This document shows, piece by piece, positions 26,757-35,763 of a DNA stretch of 64,000 bases (position 1 is its first letter; every line of letters begins with the position of its first letter). Under the pieces are notes generated by a model, which ran no database searches, was not told where the DNA came from, and saw only the letters and a list, made by a program, of their open reading frames with translations. The translations under genes were made by a program, and so were the position numbers. The stretch is from Lysobacter sp. yr284 (GTDB lineage: Bacteria; Pseudomonadota; Gammaproteobacteria; Xanthomonadales; Xanthomonadaceae): contig NZ_FNPT01000010.1 in NCBI RefSeq assembly GCF_900107375.1, forward strand, positions 1-64,000, given 5' to 3'.

Positions 26757-26796
26757 GCGCGCGGCGGGTAGCCGCCCGGCTGCGAGAAAATCGGCG

Positions 26797-26837
26797 AAGG
26801 CCGGCCCCGGGGTTCCGGGGCCGGCCTTTCGCTTTTG
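26797..26837 (+). terminator. Rho-independent terminator of APC permease 2
   Basis: The stem AAGGCCGGCCCCGG / CCGGGGCCGGCCTT has a GGTT loop and a TTTCGCTTTT tail. It begins about 40 bp after the stop codon. Confidence 0.9.
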
Positions 26838-26843
26838 GGGGCG

Positions 26844-26934
26844 CTTGTGGGAGCGCCTTCAGGCCCGACGCTTTTGTCTCAGACCACAGCGATCCGACCG
26901 GCAAGCGTCGGGCCTGAAGGCCCTCCCACAAGAG
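26844..26934. repeat. Inverted pair of GTGGGAG(G)GCCTTCAGGC repeats
   Basis: A plus copy (CTTGTGGGAGCGCCTTCAGG then CCCGACGCTT) and a minus copy (AAGCGTCGGGCCTGAAGGCC then CTCCCACAAG) are inverted across about 32 bp, giving an almost perfect long-range hairpin. It lies between the permease terminator and mtnB. Confidence 0.88.
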
Positions 26935-27033
26935 CGGCCCGCCGCAACCGACGCCCCACCCGCTCTGCCGCCATAACGCTGCGTTATGCCAAAAACGAGG
27001 CAACCGCCACATCCCGGCGCTAAACTGGCGGGC

Positions 27034-27672
27034 ATGAACAGCCCCCTGCCCTACGATCCGCAGCGCCTGGCGCATTGCGCCGGCGAGATCATCGTCAACG
27101 TGCGCGAGCTGGCCCAGCGCGGCTGGACCCCGGCCACCAGCAGCAACTTCTCGCGCCGCATCGACGCCGGGCACGTAGCCATCACCGTCTCCGGCCGCGA
27201 CAAGGGCCGGCTGACCGAAGACGACATCATGGTCGTCGACCTCGACGGCGCCCCGGTCGCGACCAGCCACCGCCCGTCCGCCGAGACCCTGCTGCACACC
27301 CAGCTGTACAAGCGCTACCCCGAGATCGGCTGCGTCCTGCACACCCATTCGCAGACCCAGACCGTGGCCTCGCGCCTGTACGCCGGCCAGGGCCACGTGC
27401 ACCTGGAAGGCTACGAGCTGCTCAAGGCCTTCGCCGGCACCACCACCCACGACACCGAGCTGGACCTGCCGGTGTATCCGAACACCCAGGACATGCCGAC
27501 CCTGGCCGCCCAGGTCGACGCCACTCTGGACCGGCAGACCCTGTGGGGCTACCTGATCGACGGCCACGGCCTGTACGCCTGGGGCCGCGACATGGGCGAG
27601 GCCCGACGCCACCTGGAGGCGTTCGAATTCCTGCTGGGCTGCGAACTCGAACTGCGGAGGCTGCGCCGATGA
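27034..27672 (+). CDS. mtnB: Methylthioribulose-1-phosphate dehydratase
   Basis: This 212-aa class II aldolase-family enzyme of the methionine salvage pathway removes water from 5-methylthioribulose-1-phosphate. The zinc site is visible: H103 and H105 in [11 protein letters not shown] with a third His in [12 protein letters not shown]84 in [10 protein letters not shown] is the likely catalytic acid. Its stop overlaps the mtnD start (ATGA). mtnC follows, so the dehydratase, dioxygenase and enolase-phosphatase steps are together; mtnA/mtnK are not in the window. Confidence 0.95.
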   Translation: MNSPLPYDPQRLAHCAGEIIVNVRELAQRGWTPATSSNFSRRIDAGHVAITVSGRDKGRLTEDDIMVVDLDGAPVATSHRPSAETLLHTQLYKRYPEIGCVLHTHSQTQTVASRLYAGQGHVHLEGYELLKAFAGTTTHDTELDLPVYPNTQDMPTLAAQVDATLDRQTLWGYLIDGHGLYAWGRDMGEARRHLEAFEFLLGCELELRRLRR

Positions 27673-28226
27673 GCCGTTTGCGTATTTTTCCCCAAGACCA
27701 GCCCGAGGCGCCGACGCTGAGCACCAGCGACCAGGGCGAGATCGCGCGCGAGCTGGCCAAGATCGGCGTCGGCTTCGAACAATGGCAGGCGTCCAAGCCG
27801 GTCACGCCGGGCGATACGCCCGAGGCGATCATGGACGCCTATCGCGCCGACATCGACCGCATCAGCGTCGAGCGCGGGTTCAAGACCGTCGACGTGGTCA
27901 GCATCGCCCCGGACAACCCGCAGCGCGAGACCATGCGCGGCAAGTTCCTCGACGAGCACTACCACAAGGAAGACGAGGTGCGTTTCTTCGTCGCCGGCTC
28001 GGGCCTGTTCACCCTGCACGTCGAACCCAACGTGTACGAGATCAAGTGCGAACAAGGCGACCTGATCTCGGTGCCCGACAGCACCCTGCACTGGTTCGAC
28101 ATGGGCCCGGAACCCAGCTTCGTCGCGATCCGCTTCTTCACCGAGCCCGACGGCTGGGTCGGCTACTTCACCGGTACTGACATCGCCCAGCAGTTCCCGC
28201 GCTTCGAGCGCGGCCAGGCGGGGTGA
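27669..28226 (+). CDS. mtnD: Acireductone dioxygenase
   Basis: This 185-aa cupin enzyme cleaves acireductone with O2 in methionine salvage; with Fe2+ it yields the methionine precursor, with Ni2+ an off-pathway product. The metal ligands are in HYHKEDEV (H97, H99, E103) and LHWFDMG (H141), all intact. It overlaps mtnB by 4 nt, so it is translationally coupled. Confidence 0.96.
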   Translation: MSRLRIFPQDQPEAPTLSTSDQGEIARELAKIGVGFEQWQASKPVTPGDTPEAIMDAYRADIDRISVERGFKTVDVVSIAPDNPQRETMRGKFLDEHYHKEDEVRFFVAGSGLFTLHVEPNVYEIKCEQGDLISVPDSTLHWFDMGPEPSFVAIRFFTEPDGWVGYFTGTDIAQQFPRFERGQAG

Positions 28227-28330
28227 CAGGCGCCGGGAGATGGCGACAGCCGTCTCCCGAGCCGTCCGCCGCGGCCTGAGTTCTTCGCTTTTCGCTATCT
28301 CCCAACTCCTATCCGCCATCTCCCAGCCTT

Positions 28331-29026
28331 ATGCCCATCCGCGCCATCCTCACCGACATCGAAGGCACCACCAGCAGCATCTCGTTCGTCAAGGACGTGC
28401 TGTTCCCGTACGCGCGCCGCGCCCTGCCGGGCTTCGTCGCCGCGCGCGGACGCGAGCCGAACGTGCGCAAGTGGCTGGACACGGTGGCGATGGAGCACGG
28501 CGGCGTGTGCCAGGACTCGGTCATCGTCGAAGTGCTGCAGGGCTGGATCGACGAGGACCGCAAGCACACCGCGCTCAAGGCCCTGCAGGGCATGATCTGG
28601 GCCGACGGCTACAAGAGCGCGGACTTCACCTCGCACATGTACCCCGACGCCGCGCCGGCGCTGCGCCAGTGGAAGGACGCCGGCCTGCGCCTGTACGTCT
28701 ACTCCTCCGGCAGCGTGCCCGCGCAGCGCCTGCTGTTCGGCCACAGCGACGCCGGCGACCTGACCGAGCTGTTCTCCGGCTTCTTCGACACCGAAGTCGG
28801 CGGCAAGCGCGAGGCGGCCAGCTACGAGCGCATCCGCGAGAGCATCGGCCTGCCGGGCGATGAGATCGTGTTCCTGTCCGACGTGGTCGAAGAACTCGAC
28901 GCCGCGCGCGACGCCGGCCTGGGCACGGTGCTGCTGGACCGGCTGCAGGACTACCCGCAACCGCGCGAAGGCGAAGCCACCCACGGCCACCCGCGCGCGA
29001 CCTCGTTCGACCAGATCGACGTCTGA
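28331..29026 (+). CDS. mtnC: Enolase-phosphatase E1
   Basis: This 231-aa HAD-superfamily enzyme carries out the enolisation and dephosphorylation of 2,3-diketo-5-methylthiopentyl-1-phosphate before MtnD. Motif I is D9-I-E-G-T-T (D-x-E is typical of MtnC), motif II YSSGS at about residues 127-131, motif III Lys in GGKREA and motif [14 protein letters not shown]. It is 104 bp after mtnD without an evident terminator in between, and is probably co-transcribed with the other mtn genes. Confidence 0.95.
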   Translation: MPIRAILTDIEGTTSSISFVKDVLFPYARRALPGFVAARGREPNVRKWLDTVAMEHGGVCQDSVIVEVLQGWIDEDRKHTALKALQGMIWADGYKSADFTSHMYPDAAPALRQWKDAGLRLYVYSSGSVPAQRLLFGHSDAGDLTELFSGFFDTEVGGKREAASYERIRESIGLPGDEIVFLSDVVEELDAARDAGLGTVLLDRLQDYPQPREGEATHGHPRATSFDQIDV

Positions 29027-29048
29027 CGCGCCGCCGCGCGGGCCGCCT

Positions 29049-29367
29049 GTAGGAGCGGCGCGAGCCGCGACCGCGAAAATCCAACTGCGCCGCAAGCGCC
29101 ATCGCGCGAGGCCGGCACGCCGCTTTCGTCGATCCATGCGCGGGGCATCGTCGATTTCGTCGCCGATGCAGTGGCGCGGTCGCGGCTCGCGCCGCTCCTA
29201 CAGGTAGCCCATGCAGAAGCGGCGCGAGCCGCGACCGCGAAAATCCAACTGCGCCGCAAGCGCCATCGCGTGCGAGGCCGGCAAGCCGCATTCGCCGATC
29301 AATCCGCGGGGCGCCGTCGATTTCGTCGCCGATGCGGTGGCGCGGTCGCGGCTCGCGCCGCTCCTAC
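29049..29367. repeat. Tandem duplication of a composite REPIN-like element
   Basis: Two units of about 155 bp (29049-29201 and 29213-29367) each consist of one plus and one minus copy of the GTAGGAGCGGCGCGAGCC repeat around a spacer of about 100 bp. The spacers are near-identical at both ends (AAAATCCAACTGCGCCGCAA at the left, CGTCGATTTCGTCGCCGATG at the right). So the whole inverted-pair element, not just the short repeat, has been duplicated after mtnC. Confidence 0.85.
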
Positions 29368-29384
29368 ATTCCGGTCATGCGGGT

Positions 29385-29597
29385 CTACAGCAGGCGGCTC
29401 AGGTTGCGGATGCGCACTTCGTCGCGCTCCACGCCGTGCTCGTGCGCGGCCTGGCGACGGATGCGGTCGAGCAGTTCGGCCGGATCGAAGCCGTCGGGCT
29501 CGCTCGGCGCATAGTCCAGCGTCGTCTGGCCCCAGACGATGAAACGCCCGCCGACCAGGATCTCGTAGTCGGCGAAATAGCAGTAATGCGTGTCCAT
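29385..29597 (-). CDS. Small hypothetical protein, 70 aa
   Basis: This soluble, acidic protein (MDTHYCYFADYEILVGGRFI start; LLDRIRRQAAHEHGVERDEV helix) has no recognised family. It begins 12 nt after the AroQ-like gene's stop on the same strand, so it is probably its operon partner. A small partner that follows a degenerate enzyme raises the possibility of a regulatory complex, but that is speculation. Confidence 0.6.
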   Translation of the reverse strand: MDTHYCYFADYEILVGGRFIVWGQTTLDYAPSEPDGFDPAELLDRIRRQAAHEHGVERDEVRIRNLSRLL

Positions 29598-29609
29598 GGC
29601 CGCGCCGGC

Positions 29610-30104
29610 TCAGGTGCCGACGTGGATGTCGTTGCCGCTTTCGGCGCAGCCCAGGTGCTCCAGCGCGATCGACAGCGCCAGGGTGTAGCTCTGCGCCGAA
29701 TAGCCGTGGACCAGGCGCAGGCGACGGCCGCAACCGGGCGCCAGGCTCGGCTCCAGCGCGTTGGTGTCGTCGTCGTGGACTTCGATGTACGGCACCGTCA
29801 GCTGTTCCAGCGCGCCGCGCAGTTCCGCGCTGGCCGGCAGGCAGGCGCCCGGGTCGAGCAGCAGCAGCTCGGCGTTGGCCGCGCGCATGTTGCGCAGGCA
29901 GTCGACCAGTTCGCGCTCGCTGCGGCAGCTGCGCAGCGCCAGCGCCTTGCCGGCGCCGGCGGCGCGCTCGACCAGCGCCGCGCGCACTTCGCCGGCCAGC
30001 GGCGGGACCATCGAATCGACGGCGGCATCGGTGTGGGGGCCGCGCAGGATCAGGATCGACACGTTCGGACTCGCTGCGCACGCGGGACGGTGCGCCGTGG
30101 CCAT
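29610..30104 (-). CDS. Degenerate type II dehydroquinase-like (AroQ-fold) protein
   Basis: This 164-aa protein follows the AroQ flavodoxin-like layout: SILILRGPHTDAAV for the usual LNGPN-x-N strand, LLLLDPGACLPASAELRGAL for the INPGAYTHTS segment, and VPYIEVHDDDTNALEP for the PxxEVHxSN loop. The end GYSAQSYTLALSIALEHLG matches the family C-terminus. But the Tyr, Asn and His that AroQ uses (in the GxGxxGY, AAYTH and EVHLSN motifs) are changed, so dehydroquinate dehydratase activity is unlikely. It may be a pseudoenzyme with another role. ATG at 30104 is preferred over GTG at 30107. Confidence 0.65.
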   Translation of the reverse strand: MATAHRPACAASPNVSILILRGPHTDAAVDSMVPPLAGEVRAALVERAAGAGKALALRSCRSERELVDCLRNMRAANAELLLLDPGACLPASAELRGALEQLTVPYIEVHDDDTNALEPSLAPGCGRRLRLVHGYSAQSYTLALSIALEHLGCAESGNDIHVGT

Positions 30105-30265
30105 CACTGTAGGAACGCGGGGCGTAAAGGCGCTATGCGGCGCGGCGAGCGCGGGCGTAAAGCGTGCGTCAATTCTTGTCGCGGGGCTGGCGTATGGGGC
30201 GGCGGCGGCCAGCGCCGCCGATACCGATGCACGCCGCCTCCGGCAACTCGACTACGACGTTCGCC

Positions 30266-30393
30266 GCCGTCGTTGCGGCGAAAGCCGGAATCCGTCGCGC
30301 CGTCGCGCTGCGCTGTTCTCGAACCATCGCGCCGTCTGCGCGAATCGAGCAAAGGCAGCGGCAAAAGGGATTGCGGCGTTCGCCGCAACGGCG
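30266..30393. repeat. MITE-like palindromic element, third copy
   Basis: The ends GCCGTCGTTGCGGCGAAAGC then CGGAATCC and GGGATTGCGGCGTTCGCCGC then AACGGC are inverted repeats around a variable centre, the same plan as 19147-19254 and 25156-25274. It lies in the 383-bp gap before the YdeI-like gene; the rest of the gap shows nothing recognisable. Confidence 0.6.
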
Positions 30394-30487
30394 AACCGGG
30401 AGCGCGGGCGCATCGGCGACGCAATCGGAAGGTCGGGAATATGCCGCGACGCAATCGGAAGACCGGGCGTGCCGGCGTACACCGCTT

Positions 30488-31081
30488 TCAGCCGTGGATC
30501 TTCTCGCCGCGCGCCAGCATCTCCACCAGCTTGGCGATCCGCGCCGCGCGCGTTTCGGGCTTCTTCGCGGTATGCACCCGCCACAGCACCGCGTAGCGGT
30601 TGCCCGCATCCAGGCCGTCGAAGAACGCGCGCGCCTTCGGCGACGTCGCCAACGCCGCGGCCAGGTCCGCCGGCACTTCGATCTTGCTCGACGAGGCGTA
30701 CGCCGCGGCCCAGCGCCCGTCGGCGCGGGCCGCGTCGATCTCGCGCTGCCCGCCGGGACGCATGCGCCCGCCCGCGATCAGCGCCTCGCACTTGCCGATG
30801 TTGATCTGCGACCACAGGCTGCGCGGCCGCCGCGGCACGAAGCGCTGCAGGAAATAGGTTTCGTCCAGGCTGCGCTTCTGTCCGTCGATCCAACCGTGGC
30901 ACAGCGCCACGTCCAGCGCCTGCGCGTAGTCGAGAGTGACCACGCCCTTGCCCTTCTTGGCGATCTTCAACCATAGCCCGGTCTTGGCCGGCGGCGTCTC
31001 CAGCCAGCGCTCGAACGCGGCCGCGTCGTCGAACGCGATCACCGGCAGGTCGTCGGCCGGGCCGGTCGGCTTGACGCTCAT
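30488..31081 (-). CDS. YdeI/OmpD-associated family protein
   Basis: This 197-aa protein matches the YdeI/OmpD-associated family: an AFERWLETPPAKTGLWLKIA start, LDYAQALDVALCHGWIDGQK, YFLQRFVPRRPRSLWSQINI, and a helical C-terminus. Members have been linked to bacteriocin resistance or to unknown roles; the function is not firm. Its ATG overlaps the stop of the phosphoesterase gene (ATGA at 31078-31081), so the two are coupled. Confidence 0.85.
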   Translation of the reverse strand: MSVKPTGPADDLPVIAFDDAAAFERWLETPPAKTGLWLKIAKKGKGVVTLDYAQALDVALCHGWIDGQKRSLDETYFLQRFVPRRPRSLWSQINIGKCEALIAGGRMRPGGQREIDAARADGRWAAAYASSSKIEVPADLAAALATSPKARAFFDGLDAGNRYAVLWRVHTAKKPETRAARIAKLVEMLARGEKIHG

Positions 31082-32718
31082 GGCGCGGCCTCGATCAGGC
31101 GATACGCGGTGCTCAGGCGTTGCTCGCCCTGCCAGGGATCGAACGTGCGCACTTCGACCGCATGCTCGCCGGCGGACAGGTCGGTCGGCAACGGCGCGTT
31201 CCACAGGTGCGGGCTCGGCGTAGCGATGGCGGTGCGGTCGTAGGCGCGCAGCTGCGCGGCCGCGTCGTCGCGCGCGTTTTCGGCCAGCAGCGCCGGGTCG
31301 GGCTGCTCCACCCGGCGCATCGGCTTCCACGCGCCGCCGTCGATGCGGTACTCCACGCGGCTGTCGTTGCCGCCCATGAACACGTTGGCGTAGACGCCGC
31401 GGATCGGATACGAGCCCTGGCGCAGCGCCTTGGGCGCATACAGCCGCAGGTAGTCGTTGGCGACCGCGGCCGCGTCGAGCGCGCGCCCCGCCGACGGCGC
31501 CGGATGCCAGCTCAAGGCGTAGCCGGCATCGGCGCGCACGCGCAGGCGCGCGTAGCCGTTGGGCGTGCCGTCGCTCATGGTCGCGTCGGGCAGGCCCTGC
31601 GCGTCCGCGATCCCGGCCCAGAACCCGCCGCAGGCCGCGCCGACGTTGTATTCGTGCAGCGGCGCCGCGCCGCGCCAGCCGCTGTCGCCGGTGTGATAGA
31701 CGTGGCGCTGGGCATGGCTGTGGCCGCTGAGCACCAGCACGTGCGGGAACTCGCGCAGCAGGCCGAACAGGCGCTCGCGGTCGGCGTGGCGGAAGGTTTC
31801 GCGGCCCGGCGCGGCGTCGAACAGCGGGATGTGCATCGCCAGCACCAGCAGCCGGCGCTTGTCGGCGCCGGCCAGGTAGGCTTCCAGGAATTCGAACTGG
31901 TCCGCGCGCAGGCCGCCGATGTACTCGGGCGTGGAACCGGGCCGGTAGACCACGTCGTCGAGCACGATGAAGTTCGTCTGCGGCTCTTCCCAGGCGTAGG
32001 TGTCGGGGCCGTAGACGTGGCGGTAGCTCAGCAGCGAGTCGTCGTCGTTCTTGGCGTCGAAGTCGAGGTCGTGGTTGCCGGGCGCGTGCAGCCACGGCAC
32101 GCCCAGGCGCGCGGTGACGGCGTTGATCTGCGGGTACAGCGACAGGTCGTCGTGGGTGATGTCGCCCAGGCTCAGGCCGAGGTCGGCCAGCGGCGCCTTG
32201 CCCTTGCGCTGCGCCAGCAGCGGCTCGACGATGGCGCGGCGGTAATAGCCGACATCGACCGCGCTCTTGGTCTGCGGATCGGCGAACACCAGCACGTCGA
32301 GCTCGCCGCCGCGGCCGCTGCGCCGCTCGGGGATCAACGCGTAGTCGCGGCAGGCCGGCGCGGCCCGCGGCATGCCGCCGTACTTCAGCGCGGGCGATTC
32401 GCCCAGCGTCACGTTGAGCCAGTAGTCCGGCAGGCCGCTGTCGGCGCGCGCGGCCAGGCGATAGCCGGCCGGCTTGATCAGGAACTGGCTGCTGCGCTCG
32501 CGCAGCGGCAGGACGTAGCGGCCCTGCGCGTCGGTCAGCACGATGCTGCGGCCGTCGGAGACGCGCTGGCCGGCCAGGCCGGGCTCGCCCGGGTCGCGGC
32601 GGCCGTTGCCGTTGCGGTCCTCGAACACCGTGCCGCCGTCGCAGGGCAGCGGCTGGGCCAGCGCCGCCGGCATCGCGACGGACAGGGACAGGGCGAGGAT
32701 GCAGACGCGCAGGCGCAT
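31078..32718 (-). CDS. Secreted calcineurin-like phosphoesterase with flanking beta domains
   Basis: This 546-aa protein has a signal peptide (about residues 1-21). An N-terminal Ig-like domain (VFEDRNGNGRRDPGEPGLAG, then GRYVLPL) resembles SdrD-B/metallophosphatase-N domains. The metallophosphoesterase core follows: DVLVFADPQ, LGDITHDDL, APGNHDLDF, LAMHIPLFD and LSGHSHAQRH give the Asp, Asn and His metal ligands. A C-terminal beta domain (GGNDSRVEYRIDGGAWKPMR) ends the protein. It is likely a periplasmic or extracellular metal-dependent phosphatase; the substrate is unknown. It is followed by the YdeI-like gene. Confidence 0.88.
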   Translation of the reverse strand: MRLRVCILALSLSVAMPAALAQPLPCDGGTVFEDRNGNGRRDPGEPGLAGQRVSDGRSIVLTDAQGRYVLPLRERSSQFLIKPAGYRLAARADSGLPDYWLNVTLGESPALKYGGMPRAAPACRDYALIPERRSGRGGELDVLVFADPQTKSAVDVGYYRRAIVEPLLAQRKGKAPLADLGLSLGDITHDDLSLYPQINAVTARLGVPWLHAPGNHDLDFDAKNDDDSLLSYRHVYGPDTYAWEEPQTNFIVLDDVVYRPGSTPEYIGGLRADQFEFLEAYLAGADKRRLLVLAMHIPLFDAAPGRETFRHADRERLFGLLREFPHVLVLSGHSHAQRHVYHTGDSGWRGAAPLHEYNVGAACGGFWAGIADAQGLPDATMSDGTPNGYARLRVRADAGYALSWHPAPSAGRALDAAAVANDYLRLYAPKALRQGSYPIRGVYANVFMGGNDSRVEYRIDGGAWKPMRRVEQPDPALLAENARDDAAAQLRAYDRTAIATPSPHLWNAPLPTDLSAGEHAVEVRTFDPWQGEQRLSTAYRLIEAAP

Positions 32719-32863
32719 GGAACGGTCTCCGGAACGAAGCCGGCATTATGCGGCGGGCGTGGACGGGCTGCGGGGGCGCGGCTGGCGCAATCGGGTCGGT
32801 GGCTGTCCGCGATCGGGCGTGAGGGCGGCGCGGGGTAGCGTGGTTTCGTCGTTACGGTAGTGG

Positions 32864-32928
32864 CGCGGTCGCGGCTTGCGCCGCTCCTACAGGGCGCCCA
32901 TGTAGGAGCGGCGCAAGCCGCGACCGCG
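32864..32928. repeat. Inverted pair of GTAGGAGCGGCGCGAGCC-type repeats after the his operon
   Basis: A minus copy (32864-32890) and a plus copy (32902-32928) are inverted with only 11 bp between, giving a strong hairpin 37 bp beyond the hisIE stop. It may end or stabilise the his transcript. Confidence 0.85.
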
Positions 32929-32964
32929 CCGCGCCGACTACGACGCAACCCGCACTCGCGCGCC

Positions 32965-33618
32965 CTACTCGGCCGGCGCGAACCCGCGATGCGGCTTGCC
33001 GTGGCGCTGTTGCAGCACCGCCACCGCATCGGCCAGCGACAGGCCGCGCGCGCGCAGCAGCACCTGCAGGTGGAACAGCAGGTCGGCGGCTTCGCCGGCC
33101 AGCGCGGCCTCGTCCTGGGCCACCGCCGCCAGCGCGGTCTCCACGCCTTCCTCGCCGACCTTCTGCGCGATCACGCGCACGCCGCGCTCGAACAGGCCGG
33201 TGGTGTAGCTGCCGGCCGGGCGTTCGCGCTCGCGGGTTTCGACCAGCGCGTCGAGTTCGGCCAGGAACGCCAGGCCGTCGCCCGGCGCGCTGGGGAAACA
33301 GCTGTCGCGGCCGAGGTGGCAGGTCGGCCCGTGCGGCACCGCGCGCACCAGCAAGGTGTCGCGGTCGCAGTCGGTCTCGATCGAGACCAGATCGAGGAAG
33401 TGGCCCGAGCTTTCGCCCTTGGTCCACAGCCGCAGCTTGCTGCGGCTGAAGAAGGTGACGTGGCCGCTGGCCAGGGTCGCGTCCAGCGCGGCGCGGTCCA
33501 TGTAGCCGAGCATCAGCACGCGCAGGTTGGCCGCGTCCTGGACCACGGCCGGGAGCAGGCCGTCCTGCTTGTCCCAGTCCAGCGCGTCGATCTGTTGCCG
33601 GCTCAGCGTCGCGTCCAT
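32965..33618 (-). CDS. hisI: Phosphoribosyl-AMP cyclohydrolase / phosphoribosyl-ATP pyrophosphatase (HisIE)
   Basis: This is a 217-aa bifunctional enzyme for steps 2 and 3 of histidine synthesis. The N-terminal cyclohydrolase part (about 1-115) carries FFSRSKLRLWTKGESSGHFL, CDRDTLLVRA, HGPTCHLGRDSCF with the zinc cysteines. The C-terminal pyrophosphatase part (about 120-205) has the acidic QKVGEEGVETALAAVAQDEA metal site. It is the last gene of the operon; its ATG overlaps the hisF stop by 1 nt (TGATG). Confidence 0.95.
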   Translation of the reverse strand: MDATLSRQQIDALDWDKQDGLLPAVVQDAANLRVLMLGYMDRAALDATLASGHVTFFSRSKLRLWTKGESSGHFLDLVSIETDCDRDTLLVRAVPHGPTCHLGRDSCFPSAPGDGLAFLAELDALVETRERERPAGSYTTGLFERGVRVIAQKVGEEGVETALAAVAQDEAALAGEAADLLFHLQVLLRARGLSLADAVAVLQQRHGKPHRGFAPAE

Positions 33619-34409
33619 CAATGCAGCTCGCGCACCGGCACGCCCTGCCCGCTCAGCGCGCGCTTGAGCTCGGGAATGCGGATGCTGCCGGAGTGGAACA
33701 CGCTCGCCGCCAGCGCCGCATCGACGTCGGCCTGCAGGAACACCTCGCCGAAGTGCTCGATCGCGCCGGCGCCGCCGGAGGCCACCAGCGGCACCTCGCA
33801 GATCGCCCGCACCGCGCGCAGCTGCTCGATGTCGTAGCCGCTGCGCACGCCGTCGCTGCCCATGCAGTTGAGCACGATCTCGCCCGCGCCCAGGCGCTGC
33901 GCCTCGACCACCCAGTCCAGCGTGCGCTTGGGCAACGCCTGGGTGCGCGAAGGGTCGCCGGTGTACTGGCGCACCCGCCACTGGCCGTCGGGATCGCGCA
34001 GGCTGTCGATGCCGACCACCACGCACTGCACGCCGAATTCGGCGGCGATCTCGGCGATCAGCTGCGGCCGCTCCAGCGCCGGGGTATTGATCGAGATCTT
34101 GTCCGCGCCGGCGTTGAGCACGCCGCGCGCGTCGGCGACCGAGCGGATGCCGCCGGCCACGCAGAACGGGATGTCGATCGCGCGCGAGACCCGCTCGACC
34201 CAGCCGCGATCCACGCTGCGCCCCTGCGGGCTGGCGGCGATGTCGTAGAACACCAGCTCGTCGGCCCCTTCGTCGCGGTAGCGCAGCGCCAGCTCGACGA
34301 TGTCGCCCATGTCGACGTGGTCGCGAAAGCGCACGCCCTTGACCACGCGTCCGTCGCGGACGTCGAGGCAGGGCACGATACGGCGGCTCAGGGGCGTGGA
34401 GTTCAGCAA
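33618..34409 (-). CDS. hisF: Imidazole glycerol phosphate synthase cyclase subunit
   Basis: This (beta/alpha)8 barrel of about 263 aa, with HisH, closes the imidazole ring. It has [20 protein letters not shown] near the N-terminus (catalytic Asp in CLDV), DISLASxx-like [10 protein letters not shown], and LASGGAG (here [13 protein letters not shown]). No ATG is available near the conserved start; the TTG at 34409 follows AGCAGG and gives a normal N-terminus ([16 protein letters not shown]), overlapping hisA by 7 nt. So a TTG start is inferred. Confidence 0.94.
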   Translation of the reverse strand: MLNSTPLSRRIVPCLDVRDGRVVKGVRFRDHVDMGDIVELALRYRDEGADELVFYDIAASPQGRSVDRGWVERVSRAIDIPFCVAGGIRSVADARGVLNAGADKISINTPALERPQLIAEIAAEFGVQCVVVGIDSLRDPDGQWRVRQYTGDPSRTQALPKRTLDWVVEAQRLGAGEIVLNCMGSDGVRSGYDIEQLRAVRAICEVPLVASGGAGAIEHFGEVFLQADVDAALAASVFHSGSIRIPELKRALSGQGVPVRELH

Positions 34410-35158
34410 CGGCGTACCTGCTTCAAGGCGTCGGTGAGTTGGAAGCGGCCTTCGATCAGCGCCTTGCCCAGCACCGCGCCGGAGCAGCCGATGCTGTCGG
34501 CGGCGACGATGTCGGCGATGTCGCGGATGCCGCCGGAGGCCTGCAACTGCACGTCCGGCGCGATCTCGCGGATGTGCTTGTACAGGTCCAGGTTCGGCCC
34601 GGCCATGGTGCCGTCGCGGGAGACGTCGGTGCACAGCAGGTGGCGCAGCCCGGCCTGGGCGTAGCGCTCCAGCAGCGGCTCCAGACGCACGCCGCTGTCC
34701 TGGGTCCAGCCGGCCACCGGCAGTTCCCATTCGCCGCGCTCGTTCTGGCGCACGTCCAGCGCGATGGTGATGCGCTCGGCGCCGAAGCGCTTGAGCCAGG
34801 CGATCACCAGGTCCGGGTCCTTGACCGCGAGCGAACCGACCACGACCCGGTCGGCGCCGGCGTCGAGGATGGCCTCCACGTCGGCCTCGCTGCGCACGCC
34901 GCCGCCGGTCTGCACGCGCATCCAGCTGGAGGTGGTGATCGCGCGCAGCAGCGGCGCCAGGGTGTAGCCGCCGTAGCGCGCGGCGTCGAGGTCGATCAGG
35001 TGCAGCCACTTGGCGCCGGCTTCGGCGTAGCGCGTGGCCAGCGCCAGCGGTTCGGTCTCGTAGCGGGTTTCCTGGGCGTAATCGCCCTGGTGCAGGCGCA
35101 CGACGCGCCCGTCGCGAACGTCGATCGCGGGGTAGAGGGTGCTGTTGCCCATGTTCAT
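34403..35158 (-). CDS. hisA: ProFAR isomerase
   Basis: This 251-aa (beta/alpha)8 barrel isomerises ProFAR to PRFAR. It shows the opening [20 protein letters not shown] with the catalytic Asp, [14 protein letters not shown], and [14 protein letters not shown] with the second Asp. Its start overlaps the hisH stop (ATGA at 35155-35158). Confidence 0.96.
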   Translation of the reverse strand: MNMGNSTLYPAIDVRDGRVVRLHQGDYAQETRYETEPLALATRYAEAGAKWLHLIDLDAARYGGYTLAPLLRAITTSSWMRVQTGGGVRSEADVEAILDAGADRVVVGSLAVKDPDLVIAWLKRFGAERITIALDVRQNERGEWELPVAGWTQDSGVRLEPLLERYAQAGLRHLLCTDVSRDGTMAGPNLDLYKHIREIAPDVQLQASGGIRDIADIVAADSIGCSGAVLGKALIEGRFQLTDALKQVRRC

Positions 35159-35763
35159 GCCTCCAGCGCCAGGAAGTTGGCGAGCAGGCGCGAGCCGACC
35201 GCGGCCGAGCGCTCCGGGTGGAACTGGGCGCCGAAGCAGCGTCCGCGCCCGGCCACCGCGGTGAAGCGGCGGCCGTAACTGGCGCTGGCCAGGGTGTCGG
35301 CGGTGACGGGGGCGGCGTAGCTGTGCACGAAATAGGCCTGGTCGCGCTCGCCTATGCCGGCCAGCAAACGCGCGCTGGCGTCGGATTCATGCGTCTGAAG
35401 GAGATTCCATCCCATATGAGGCACTCGTACTCCTGGTCCGGGGGGCAGCTTGGTGATACGGCCCGGAAGGAGCCCGAGGCATTCGACCTCGCCCTCCTCC
35501 GAGGACTCGTACAACAGCTGCATGCCCAGGCAGATCCCGAGCAGCGGCTGCTGCAAGCGGCGGATCGTGGCGACCAGATCGAGTTCGCGCAGACGCGCCA
35601 TCGCGGGGGCGGCGGCGCCCACGCCCGGCAGGATCACGCGATCGGCTGAGGCGATCGTTGCAGGGTCCGCGGTCAATACCGACCGCGCACCCAGCCGCTC
35701 CAATGCATAACGCACCGAGCCGATGTTCCCCCCACCCGAATCGATGACAGCTACAACCGTCAT
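35155..35763 (-). CDS. hisH: Imidazole glycerol phosphate synthase glutaminase subunit
   Basis: This 202-aa class I glutamine amidotransferase feeds ammonia to HisF. The nucleophile Cys is in [11 protein letters not shown], and His and Glu are in [11 protein letters not shown]. The start TGATG overlap with hisB (1 nt at 35763) and the ATGA overlap with hisA show tight coupling. Confidence 0.96.
   Translation of the reverse strand: MTVVAVIDSGGGNIGSVRYALERLGARSVLTADPATIASADRVILPGVGAAAPAMARLRELDLVATIRRLQQPLLGICLGMQLLYESSEEGEVECLGLLPGRITKLPPGPGVRVPHMGWNLLQTHESDASARLLAGIGERDQAYFVHSYAAPVTADTLASASYGRRFTAVAGRGRCFGAQFHPERSAAVGSRLLANFLALEA

Noticed and set aside
26935-27033. SAM riboswitch ahead of mtnB
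   Set aside because: The leader is short and I see no SAM aptamer core; a riboswitch is not supported.
30105-30487. Short reading frames between the AroQ-like and YdeI-like genes
   Set aside because: They are explained by the palindromic element at 30266-30393 and lack ribosome sites.
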